This document shows, in pieces, positions 33,213-41,072 of a stretch of 64,000 nt of DNA. The notes beneath the pieces are model-generated. The model searched no databases and was not told the origin of the DNA. It was given only the letters and a program-made list of their open reading frames with translations. Position 1 is the stretch's first letter; every line of letters starts with the position of its first letter. Source of the stretch: JAICMB01 sp035295125. GTDB lineage: Bacteria > Acidobacteriota > Terriglobia > Bryobacterales > Bryobacteraceae. Location of the stretch: NCBI GenBank assembly GCA_035295125.1, contig DATGJP010000107.1, positions 124,001 through 188,000 on the forward strand, written 5' to 3'. The position numbers and the translations under genes were made by a program.

Positions 33213-35061
33213 ACGCTGGCGGTGGGTAGTGTTGCTGGGTCTGTTGGCGCTCGCTTTTTCGTTAAGCGGCGCTATTTCACCCACTGTGCGTTATCCCTCC
33301 CCGGTCGAAATCGCGATTTCACCCGATGGCGCCAGGCTCTACGTCGTCTGCGAAGGAACCGACGAACTCGCCGTCTTCGACACCCGCAGCGGCTCCATCC
33401 TGCGACGCATTCCCGTCGGTCACGTGCCGAAAAGCATTTCGTTCTCGCCCAGCTCGGACCGCCTCTACGTGGCGAACTCCTGGAGCGACACAGTTTCTGA
33501 AATCGATACGGCCTCGCTTCAGGTCCTGCGCACCCTCCCCACGGGGTTTGAACCGACTTCCGCGGTATCGGACGGCCACGCGTTGTTCGTTGCGAATCGC
33601 ATCAGCAACGACGTTTCGGTTGTCGATCTGGCCAACGGCCAGGAAACCAAGCGTCTGCTGGCAGGACGCGGGGCCAGTTATCTCGCCTTTTCTCCCGATG
33701 GATCGCGCATTTACTGCACCCACATTTATCCGAATATCCGCCAATTCCGAACACCGCCGGAATCCGAAATCACCGTCATCGACACCGCGCGCCAGATGGT
33801 GATCGATCGTCTGGCGTTGCACAAAGCCGCGGGCGTGTTCCACGTTCAAATGTCGGCTGACGGCCGACTGGGCATGGCCGCCGAGATGCGCCCCAAGAAC
33901 CTGGTTCCGCTGGCGCACGTCGAGCACGGCGCTGTCATCGGCAACGCCATCGCGGTGTTTGGTGAAGACATCGGCGGCGACGTCGTGCAGCTTCCCATCG
34001 ACGAACTCGACCGCTACTACACGCCGCCCTTCGGAATCGCGATCACGCCCGACAAGCGCATGGCATACGTATCGACGACCGGGTCGGACAGCGTCACCGT
34101 AATCGACGTTGGGAAAATGCTGGCCTTCGTCCGCTCGCTGAGTCCCGCCGCACGCCGGACCGTAGCGAATGATCTCTCGGCATCGGCGAACTATGTAGTG
34201 GCCCGCATCCCGGTCGGCAGCGCTCCGAAGGGCCTCACCCTCGCGCCGGACGGAAAACGCTTGTTCGTAGCGAATCGCACCGGCGACACCATCTCCGTCA
34301 TCAACACAAAAACCCGCCAGGTAACCGGCACGCTTTCCCTCGATGCACCGGCCACCCTGACCGCCGAACGCCGCGGTGAACGTCTCTTTTTCAACGCCCG
34401 CTTCGCGTTCCACAGCCACTTCGGCTGCGCCAATTGCCACATCGAAGCGACCTTCGATGGACTCAACTGGGACCTGGAACCCGACGGCTTCGGCAAAGAC
34501 ATCGTCGACAACCGGCTGCTCGAGGATATCGAGGGCACGGAGCCCTTCAAGTGGAACGGCGCGAATCCCAATCTCGAGACCGAGTGCGGCCCGCGCACCG
34601 AGAAGTACTTCTACCGGTCGCAGAGCTATGACGGCTGGGAACTCGACGACCTGGTGCATTTCATCAAGTCGATTCCGCTGCGTCCCAATCGCTACCGTCT
34701 GACTAACGGCGAGTTGACGCCGGCCCAGGAACGCGGCAAGGCCATCTTCGAGCGCACGCGCCGCAAAGATGGCGCGCCGATCCCTGAATCGAATCAGTGC
34801 CCGGTGTGCCATTCCGGCCGGCACTACACCAATCAGCAGCTCGCCGACGTCGGCAGCGGCAAATCGACGGACCGTTCGCCGATGATCGACGTTCCGCAGT
34901 TGACCAACATCGCGCTGACAGCGCCGTACCTGCACGACGGCTCCGCGCGCTCGCTAGAAGAAATCTGGACGGTCTTCAATCCTAAAGACACGCACGGCGT
35001 GACGAACGACCTCCAGAAGGACGAATTGAACGACCTGATCGAATACCTGAAGACGCTATGA
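33202..35061 (+). CDS. YVTN-type propeller fused to di-haem peroxidase-like cytochrome c domain
   Basis: A 619-residue exported protein, signal peptide 1-24 (WVVLLGLLALAFSLSGA). Residues about 30-390 are a YVTN/NHL-type beta-propeller (IAISPDGARLYVVCEGTDEL, SISFSPSSDRLYVANSWSDT, GLTLAPDGKRLFVANRTGDT). The C-terminal part is a MauG/CcpA-like domain with two haem sites, CANCH (409-413) and CPVCH (533-537), and a Tyr-x-His-Asp-Gly-Ser segment (APYLHDGSARSLEEI) that is standard in that family. Relatives act as di-haem peroxidases or electron carriers in the periplasm. It overlaps the upstream gene by 11 bp and the next by 4 bp. Confidence 0.85.
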   Translation: MRSKRWRWVVLLGLLALAFSLSGAISPTVRYPSPVEIAISPDGARLYVVCEGTDELAVFDTRSGSILRRIPVGHVPKSISFSPSSDRLYVANSWSDTVSEIDTASLQVLRTLPTGFEPTSAVSDGHALFVANRISNDVSVVDLANGQETKRLLAGRGASYLAFSPDGSRIYCTHIYPNIRQFRTPPESEITVIDTARQMVIDRLALHKAAGVFHVQMSADGRLGMAAEMRPKNLVPLAHVEHGAVIGNAIAVFGEDIGGDVVQLPIDELDRYYTPPFGIAITPDKRMAYVSTTGSDSVTVIDVGKMLAFVRSLSPAARRTVANDLSASANYVVARIPVGSAPKGLTLAPDGKRLFVANRTGDTISVINTKTRQVTGTLSLDAPATLTAERRGERLFFNARFAFHSHFGCANCHIEATFDGLNWDLEPDGFGKDIVDNRLLEDIEGTEPFKWNGANPNLETECGPRTEKYFYRSQSYDGWELDDLVHFIKSIPLRPNRYRLTNGELTPAQERGKAIFERTRRKDGAPIPESNQCPVCHSGRHYTNQQLADVGSGKSTDRSPMIDVPQLTNIALTAPYLHDGSARSLEEIWTVFNPKDTHGVTNDLQKDELNDLIEYLKTL

Positions 35062-36110
35062 AGAACGCTTTGCTGCTGATCTTTGCTATCTCCGCGCTGG
35101 GCGCCGATCTGCCTCGTTTTCGGTGGGAGAACTTCACAACCGCCAACGGCCTCCCCGACAATCACGTTTATAGCGTGTGCGTCGATGGCGACCGCATCTG
35201 GGCCGGCACGGACAACGGCCTCGCGCTTTATGAAAAAGGCAAATGGCGCGTCTTCACCACCAAGGACGGGCTGTCGCATCGCGCCGTGCTCTGGGTGGTT
35301 GCGGACAAACGAACGGGCGACGTCTGGGCCGCGACGATGAGCGGCCTCAGCCGTTACTCCGCCGGCCGCTTCGACACCTACACACAGCTCAATAGCGGAC
35401 TGCCCAACGACGTGGTTTATGGCGCGGCGGTGCAAGGCGATTTCGTCTGGGTGGCGACTGCCGCGGGTGGCGGCCGGCTTAACACGCGCACCGGGCAGTG
35501 GTCGCTCTTCAACGAGCGCAACACGCCCATGTACGAAATCTGGACGTATGCCGTGAACGCCGCTAACGACAAGGTGTATTACGCGGTGTGGGGCGGCGGA
35601 GTGCTCGAATACGACGTCAAAACCGAGCGCTGGAAAGACTACAACGACCCTGACGGCGAGACCGAGATGGTGCTTCTCAAAGACCAGGGACTGATTCACG
35701 AAATCACCACATCCGTCAGCTACATCGAGAAGGAGAAAATCCTCTGGGTGGCGACTTATTTTGGCGCCAGCCGCTACGACGGCCGCAACTGGAAGAACTT
35801 CCTCGATAAGGATAGCGGCCTGCCGAGCAACTTTCTGAATCAGGTGAAGGGGGTCGACGGCACCCATGCCTGGTTCTCCACCGATAAGGGGCTGGCATAC
35901 TACGACGGTGAGAATTGGGCCGTCTATCGTCCCGCTCTCGACACACATAAGCCCGAAATGCTGGTGCGCGACGGCTCCGGCAAAACGACCCGCGTCGAGA
36001 CGGAGACCGCCCCGGCGCACAATTACATCCTCGGTGTGGATTTCGCGGGCGACGACCTCTGGGTGGCGACGGCGCACGGCTTGAGCCACGGGATTCGAAT
36101 TAAAGAATAG
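35058..36110 (+). CDS. Exported two-component-regulator-propeller protein
   Basis: A 350-residue protein with a signal peptide (MKNALLLIFAISALGA). It contains repeats of the Reg_prop type (FTTANGLPDNHVYSVCVDGD, WAGTDNGLALYEKGKW, VWAATMSGLSRYSAGRF, VWVATAAGGGRLNTRTG), each blade with a W-x-G-T or W-V-A-T motif. In sensor kinases such repeats form the periplasmic ligand domain; here they stand alone without kinase or membrane part, so it is likely a secreted or periplasmic binding protein. It begins in an ATGA overlap with the cytochrome gene and is followed 9 bp later by the RidA-like gene. Confidence 0.8.
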   Translation: MKNALLLIFAISALGADLPRFRWENFTTANGLPDNHVYSVCVDGDRIWAGTDNGLALYEKGKWRVFTTKDGLSHRAVLWVVADKRTGDVWAATMSGLSRYSAGRFDTYTQLNSGLPNDVVYGAAVQGDFVWVATAAGGGRLNTRTGQWSLFNERNTPMYEIWTYAVNAANDKVYYAVWGGGVLEYDVKTERWKDYNDPDGETEMVLLKDQGLIHEITTSVSYIEKEKILWVATYFGASRYDGRNWKNFLDKDSGLPSNFLNQVKGVDGTHAWFSTDKGLAYYDGENWAVYRPALDTHKPEMLVRDGSGKTTRVETETAPAHNYILGVDFAGDDLWVATAHGLSHGIRIKE

Positions 36111-36119
36111 GACTTTTAT

Positions 36120-36599
36120 ATGACCATGACCGAAGTTCTGGAAGAAGTTTCGAAGGCGACTTCGATTGAGAAAAAGCCAATCACCGCGCTGGACGCCCTC
36201 AATGAGGCGTTCCACTACGAGCGGCCCAGCTCGTTCTCGCGGGGCTTGCGCCTTGAATTCGGCAACCTTGTTGTGCTGCTGATTTCCGGCACGGCCAGCG
36301 TCGGACCGAACGGCGAGACGCTGCATGTCGGCGACTTCCGCGCGCAGGTCCGCCGAACTTTCGAAAACATCACCGCGCTGCTCAGTTCCGAAGGCGTGAC
36401 CTGGCACGACATCGTCCGTACGACGTGCTATCTCCGCGACATCGATCGCGATTACACCGCCTTCAACGAGGAGCGCACCGCATTTTACCAACAGCAGCAA
36501 CTCGATCCCCTCCCCGCATCGACCGGCATCCAGGCGAAACTCTGCCGTTCGGATCTTCTGGTTGAGATCGAGGCGATCGCCATGTTCAAAAAGCCATGA
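36120..36599 (+). CDS. RidA/YjgF-family protein
   Basis: A 159-residue soluble protein of the Rid family. The signature appears as LLISGTASVGPNGETLHVGD, then AQVRRTFENITALLSSEGVT, HDIVRTTCYLRDI and a C-terminal VEIEAIAMF. Canonical RidA hydrolyses reactive enamines or imines and has Arg in an R-C-x-x-R-type end; the terminal Cys/Arg of that motif does not appear here, so this may be a divergent Rid without deaminase activity. It is longer at the N-terminus than the usual 130 residues. Its stop overlaps the start of the next gene (36596-36599). Confidence 0.75.
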   Translation: MTMTEVLEEVSKATSIEKKPITALDALNEAFHYERPSSFSRGLRLEFGNLVVLLISGTASVGPNGETLHVGDFRAQVRRTFENITALLSSEGVTWHDIVRTTCYLRDIDRDYTAFNEERTAFYQQQQLDPLPASTGIQAKLCRSDLLVEIEAIAMFKKP

Positions 36600-38410
36600 A
36601 CCTGGCAATTGTGAAGAAAGTATTACACAGCTTCAAATTCTTCGCGCCTAGCTTGGTGGGGCAGGCGATTTCGCCTGCCCTGGTAATCTTCTTTTGGACC
36701 AGCACGGTTCTTTCGGGGCAATGCACTTGCGGTGCAAACCCGCCCGGCCCTCCCGCCAACCGCGAACTCCATCCCTACGCCTCCGCGCCCGAGGACATGC
36801 GCCCGTTCTCGAAATTCACGGTGCCCTACTACGAGAACTACACCAAGCAGGTCGAATACAACGGAGCGGCCCGGGAAATCCGCACGCTCAAGGCGGAAGA
36901 CGTTGACGAAGTCCGCATCGGCTTCCTGGGCCCCGTCGAAAACCATCCCGACGAACGGCTCGGCAAAATGATGCTGAACGGAGCGATGCTGGCGATTGAA
37001 GAAGCGAACGCCCGTGGAGGATATTGCGGCAAGCCTTTTAAGCTGATGGTCCACAACGACCAGGCAGTATGGGGCGCATCGAGCAACGAGATCGTCAAAA
37101 TGGTCTACGACGACAAGGTCTGGGCCATGCTGGGCTCCATCAGCGGCGATTCCACGCATATCGCGCTGCGCGTTTCACTCAAAGCCGAGCTGCCCATTGT
37201 CAACAGTGCCGCCACCGATCCGACCATTCCCGAAACGATCATCCCCTGGTACTTCACGACCCTGCAGGACGATCGCGTCCAGGGCTACACGCTAGCTCGC
37301 CGCATTTACACCGACCTGGGTCTGAAACGTATCGCCCTGCTCCGCATTAACGATCGTTACGGCCGCTTCGGAGTCCTGAAGTTCAAGGATGCGTCGCGCC
37401 GGCTCGGCCATCCGGTGTTTATCGAGCAGAAGTACATGCAGGGCGCAACCGATTTCAGTCGCCAGCTTCGCATCATAAACGAATCGGGCGCCGACGGCAT
37501 TGTCATCTGGGGCGACGCAGCGCCCGCCGGAATGATCCTGAAGCAGATGCGCGAGATGGGTCTCAAGCAGCGTGTCTTTGGCAGTTTCCGGGTCCTCGGC
37601 GACGATCTGTTCCAGATCGCCGGCGACGCCGCGGATGGCCTCGAAGTGGTCTTTCCCTTCGATCCCTCACGAGACGATCCAGCCTGGTTGGCCTTCAAAA
37701 GCCGCTTTGACGCCCGTTACAGCAAACTTCCCGACGTCTTCGCGTCGCTCTCCTACGACACCATGAACGTTCTGCTCCAGGCCATCTGCCGCGGAGGCTT
37801 GAATCGCGGTCACATCCGCGATGCGCTGGCCGGACTCGAATCGTACAAGGGCGTTACCGGCGACATGGTCTTCGACCCCAACTCGAAGAACATTGTCCCG
37901 ATGTACCTGGCCGCAATACACAACGGAAAAGCCGAATTCCGCCGCTATCCGATGGAGAAGCCGTATGCCCAGGTCAGCTCTGCCGAATATAACGGCCCAG
38001 AGGTCCCCGACAGCCAGCCCCGCATTGCGCTATTTGGCCCGCGGGCAGACAAACTGGCTGCCGAGCTGCAGCCGTTGGCCGCGCACTTCACGCTTATCGG
38101 CGTCGACTCGGGCGTACCCTGGGGCAAAGCCTCGGATGAGCTGGTGCGCCTCATCTACGATCAGCAGGTGCTCGCGATTCTCGCTACCGACCGTAACGCC
38201 AGCCATCTCGCCGAACAGCTTGCCGTAAAAGCCTTCGTGCCGGTCGTTGCTGTTTCCTCCGATCACGATCTGACCGCGGTTAATATCCCGTGGTTGTTTC
38301 GTCTTGCGCCCGACACACCGTCTCGCGACGCGTTGAACAAAATCCTGAGCGCCGCCGAAAAATCAGGACTCAACCGGGCTCGCCTGCGAGCCGTACTCGC
38401 TCAGTTGTAA
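36596..38410 (+). CDS. Leu/Ile/Val-type periplasmic binding protein, duplicated
   Basis: A 604-residue exported protein of the Peripla_BP_6 (ANF receptor-like) group. The first binding domain spans about 95-450 (IGFLGPVENHPDERLGKMML, GAMLAIEEANARGGYCGKPF, MLGSISGDSTHIALRVSLKA, GADGIVIWGDAAPAGMILKQ). A second, shorter copy follows at about 475-604 (IALFGPRADKLAAELQPLAA, LAILATDRNASHLAEQLAVK). The signal region (FAPSLVGQAISPALVIFFWT) contains a perfect 22-bp palindrome in frame. No permease or ATPase genes adjoin, so the ligand and partner are unknown; a role as a sensor or redox-module binding protein is possible. It is the last gene of the coupled cluster and overlaps convergent asnB by 10 bp. 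Confidence 0.8.
   Translation: MNLAIVKKVLHSFKFFAPSLVGQAISPALVIFFWTSTVLSGQCTCGANPPGPPANRELHPYASAPEDMRPFSKFTVPYYENYTKQVEYNGAAREIRTLKAEDVDEVRIGFLGPVENHPDERLGKMMLNGAMLAIEEANARGGYCGKPFKLMVHNDQAVWGASSNEIVKMVYDDKVWAMLGSISGDSTHIALRVSLKAELPIVNSAATDPTIPETIIPWYFTTLQDDRVQGYTLARRIYTDLGLKRIALLRINDRYGRFGVLKFKDASRRLGHPVFIEQKYMQGATDFSRQLRIINESGADGIVIWGDAAPAGMILKQMREMGLKQRVFGSFRVLGDDLFQIAGDAADGLEVVFPFDPSRDDPAWLAFKSRFDARYSKLPDVFASLSYDTMNVLLQAICRGGLNRGHIRDALAGLESYKGVTGDMVFDPNSKNIVPMYLAAIHNGKAEFRRYPMEKPYAQVSSAEYNGPEVPDSQPRIALFGPRADKLAAELQPLAAHFTLIGVDSGVPWGKASDELVRLIYDQQVLAILATDRNASHLAEQLAVKAFVPVVAVSSDHDLTAVNIPWLFRLAPDTPSRDALNKILSAAEKSGLNRARLRAVLAQL
36659..36680. repeat. Perfect 22-bp palindrome inside a signal-peptide coding region
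   Basis: GGGCAGGCGA (36659-36668) and TCGCCTGCCC (36671-36680) are exact inverted complements separated by TT. It is part of the class I family (same GGGCAGGCGA start as the copy at 40278). In the reading frame it encodes the residues GQAISPA between the start codon and the hydrophobic core of the signal peptide of the gene at 36596. Confidence 0.65.
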
Positions 38411-40257
38411 GCGCTCACCGGCGCTTCCCGGAACCACAGCTCGAGCATCAGAAGCATCCAGAGGTAATGATGATTGTCGCGCCGGCCGGAGGCGTGCTCC
38501 TGTAGCAGGTGCCGCATGAACGGCTCCGAGACGATGTTGCGTCCGAGAAAGGCGGCGCTCGTCAGGTGGTCCCATAGGAAATCGCGGAGCGATTCGCGAA
38601 ACCACCTCGCGAGCGGCACACCGAAGCCCTGCTTGGGCCTGGAGAGAAGCTCGGGTGGAAGGCGATCCTTCATGGCTTCAATAAAAATCAGCTTGCCGTG
38701 GCCATTGCGGATCTTCCAGGAGTGGGGAATCGTGGCGGCGAACTCGGCCAACTCGTGGTCGAGCATGGGACAGCGCACTTCCAGCGAATTCGCCATCGAC
38801 ATGCGGTCCACTTTCACAAGCATCTGGCCGGTCAGTTTCGCCGTTGCTTCGAAGTACAGCGCTTGCGTCAGGACGTTGCCGCCGTTTTCGGGAACCATCC
38901 GTGTCAGGTAGCCGGCTTCGGCCGGGAGCATCCAGTCAGCGGTAAGCAGCCGTTCGCGCAGAAAATAGGGCGTGGTGTTGTTGTCGAAGTATCGCTCCAG
39001 CGCCGAAGGCCGGCTGATCATGCGCAGATAGTTTTTGCCGTAGGCCGAGTAGGGCAGGGAATCGGCCACAAACGATAGAAGCCGTCGTGCGATGGCGGGC
39101 GTCCGGTCCAGGCGTTGGAGCCGTTCGGCAGCGAAAAAGCTTTCATACCCGCCAAAGAGCTCGTCGCCGCCGTCGCCGGTGAGCACGACCTTCACATGCT
39201 GCCGAGCGAATTCCGAAACGATAAAGGTGGGCACCGCGGCGGTGTCGCCGAACGGCTCATCGAAGTACCGGCCGATTTTGGAAACCAGGTCGATCGAGTC
39301 GGGACGCACCAGAATCTCGTGATGCTCGGTTCCGTACTTCGCCGCCACTATCCGCGCGTAAGGAAGTTCGTTAAATTCGCTCTCATCGAAGCCGATGGAG
39401 AAAGTCTTGACCGGTTCGCGCGTCTGCAACGCCATGGACGCAACGATTGACCCGGAGTCGATCCCGCCGCTGAGGAAAGCGCCGAGCGGCACGTCGGCGA
39501 TCAGGCGCAGCCGGACCGATTCATCGAAGAGTTCGCGAACGCGTTCGGTCATCGCGGCTTGGGTCTTATCGCCCGGCATCTCCTGCGAGATAGGAAGCGC
39601 CCAATACTGTCCCTGCTCAACCCGTCCGTCCGCGTGACAACTCATCCACGATCCCGGCGGGAGTTTGCGGACGCCTTTATAAGGACTCCACGGTTCCGGG
39701 ATGTAGCCTTGCAGAAAATAGAGCCGCAGCGCTTCATCGTCCTGTTCGAGGGGAACTCCCGTATCGCGGAGGCATTTCAGTTCGCTGCCGAAAACGATCC
39801 CGTCGTTTAGCAAGGAGTAGTACAACGGCTTCTTGCCGAAACGATCCCGGGCCAGGTACAGCGCTTGCTTCCGCGCATCCCAAATCGCATAGGCGAACAT
39901 GCCGCGCAGCTTCGCAACGCCGGAGTGCCCAAACTCTTCATAAAGATGCACCAGCGTCTCGGTATCGCTGTTGGTCTTAAAACGGTGCCCTCGCGCAAGG
40001 AGATCCTGCCGTAGATCCTGGTAGTTATAGATCTCACCGTTAAAGACGACCCAGATGGAGCCATCCTCATTCGACATCGGCTGATGTCCTGTGCTCAGGT
40101 CAATGATGCTCAACCGCCGCATTCCGATGGCGCAGCGGCCATCAACATGGAAACCTTCATCGTCCGGTCCGCGGTGGACGATGCGGTCGCACATCGCCCG
40201 GACCCGCGCCAAACTGGCGTTTGCGTCGAAGCGTAGCTCTCCAGCGATGCCACACAC
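38401..40257 (-). CDS. asnB: Asparagine synthetase (glutamine-hydrolysing)
   Basis: A 618-residue enzyme making asparagine from aspartate, glutamine and ATP. The N-terminal class II glutaminase domain needs Cys as residue 2; only the GTG at 40257 gives that (V/M-C-G-I-A-G-E), so I use this start, not the longer frame to 40302. The synthetase domain carries the ATP-pyrophosphatase loop SGGIDS (263-268) and the C-terminal YSAYGKNYLRM and HELAEFAATIP regions. It also resembles the AsnB group that modifies glycans or peptides, so a non-metabolic role is possible. Upstream lies a class I palindromic element; the gene is divergent from actA. Confidence 0.88.
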   Translation of the reverse strand: MCGIAGELRFDANASLARVRAMCDRIVHRGPDDEGFHVDGRCAIGMRRLSIIDLSTGHQPMSNEDGSIWVVFNGEIYNYQDLRQDLLARGHRFKTNSDTETLVHLYEEFGHSGVAKLRGMFAYAIWDARKQALYLARDRFGKKPLYYSLLNDGIVFGSELKCLRDTGVPLEQDDEALRLYFLQGYIPEPWSPYKGVRKLPPGSWMSCHADGRVEQGQYWALPISQEMPGDKTQAAMTERVRELFDESVRLRLIADVPLGAFLSGGIDSGSIVASMALQTREPVKTFSIGFDESEFNELPYARIVAAKYGTEHHEILVRPDSIDLVSKIGRYFDEPFGDTAAVPTFIVSEFARQHVKVVLTGDGGDELFGGYESFFAAERLQRLDRTPAIARRLLSFVADSLPYSAYGKNYLRMISRPSALERYFDNNTTPYFLRERLLTADWMLPAEAGYLTRMVPENGGNVLTQALYFEATAKLTGQMLVKVDRMSMANSLEVRCPMLDHELAEFAATIPHSWKIRNGHGKLIFIEAMKDRLPPELLSRPKQGFGVPLARWFRESLRDFLWDHLTSAAFLGRNIVSEPFMRHLLQEHASGRRDNHHYLWMLLMLELWFREAPVSAYN

Positions 40258-40277
40258 GGTGCTTTGATTATCGCAAA

Positions 40278-40315
40278 GGGCAGGCGAAGCCGCCCACCCC
40301 ACTTCATGGTGGGTG
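40278..40315. repeat. Class I-like palindromic element between asnB and actA
   Basis: GGGCAGGCG with AAGCCGCCC forms one hairpin, and CCCACCCCACTTCATGGTGGG-type arms (CACC, GGTG) form a second one next to it. It begins 20 bp upstream of the asnB GTG start and lies about 105 bp before actA. Confidence 0.5.
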
Positions 40316-40357
40316 CTATTGTAAACAGAAAAATTGCATTCAGACCGTAAAATTTTT

Positions 40358-40411
40358 AGACATCGCGGATCGAGTTAGGGCATAATAGCGATTTGACTCT
40401 TGCCTGAGTCA
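40358..40411 (+). promoter_or_regulatory. Possible actA promoter with inverted-repeat operator
   Basis: CATAAT at 40381-40386 could be a -10 box; TTAGACA about 19 bp upstream is a weak -35. Eight bases after it comes a perfect inverted repeat TGACTC (40394-40399) / GAGTCA (40406-40411) with loop TTGCCT, overlapping the expected transcription start of the respiratory operon. It could be an operator, but no family match is recognised. Confidence 0.35.
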
Positions 40412-40421
40412 GTGGACTGGA

Positions 40422-41072
40422 ATGGCCCAACTCTTCCATCGAAGTGCTAACTCGATCGCGAAGGTCAGTATCTTTGGCGGACTGATCCTTGTCGCATGCA
40501 TCCTAATCGGAGCGTACACAGCCGATCGCGGCGGGTACGTTACAGACGTCGGGGCCGCCAAGGATCAGCCCGTCCCCTTCAGCCACAAACACCACGTCAC
40601 GGACGACGGCATCGATTGCCGCTACTGCCATACGTCTGTGGAGAGTTCGGCCTATGCCGGCCTGCCGGCCACCGAGATCTGCATGACGTGCCATTCGCAG
40701 ATCTGGTCCGATGCGACGCTGCTGGAGCCAGTCCGCGCCAGCTTCCGTACCGGCCAATCGCTTGGCTGGACGCGTATCCACGATCTGCCCGAGTTCGTTT
40801 ACTTCAACCACAGCATACATATCAATAAGGGAATTGGATGCGCCTCGTGTCATGGCCGTGTTGACCAGATGCCGCTGACTTACAAGGTCAACACGTTGAA
40901 CATGAACTGGTGCATTGAATGCCACCGCGATCCCGCGAAGTACGTGCGGCCGCGCGAGCAAGTGTTCAACATGGCCTACGTTCCTCCTGCGAACCAGGAG
41001 GAGTTCGGTAAAAAGCTGGTAAAGGAATATAAGATTCAGAGTCTGACCGACTGCTGGACTTGCCACCGATGA
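40422..41072 (+). CDS. actA: Alternative complex III, pentahaem cytochrome subunit ActA
   Basis: A 216-residue protein with one N-terminal span (VSIFGGLILVACILIGAY, about 15-32) anchoring a periplasmic domain with five CxxCH sites: CRYCH (66-70), CMTCH (87-91), CASCH (140-144), CIECH (164-168) and CWTCH (211-215). Several spare His residues (HKHHVTDD, FNHSIHI) provide axial ligands. ActA carries electrons out of the quinol-oxidising complex toward the oxidase. It leads the act operon and its stop overlaps actB (ATGA, 41069-41072). Confidence 0.9.
   Translation: MAQLFHRSANSIAKVSIFGGLILVACILIGAYTADRGGYVTDVGAAKDQPVPFSHKHHVTDDGIDCRYCHTSVESSAYAGLPATEICMTCHSQIWSDATLLEPVRASFRTGQSLGWTRIHDLPEFVYFNHSIHINKGIGCASCHGRVDQMPLTYKVNTLNMNWCIECHRDPAKYVRPREQVFNMAYVPPANQEEFGKKLVKEYKIQSLTDCWTCHR

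Noticed and set aside
33319..34935. A 538-residue minus-strand ORF opposite the YVTN/cytochrome gene
   Set aside because: It is an antisense shadow in GC-rich DNA; the plus strand carries clear signal peptide, propeller and CxxCH motifs.
34833..36608. A 591-residue minus-strand ORF opposite the propeller and RidA genes
   Set aside because: It spans three real genes in antisense and shows no domain; long antisense frames are expected at this GC content.
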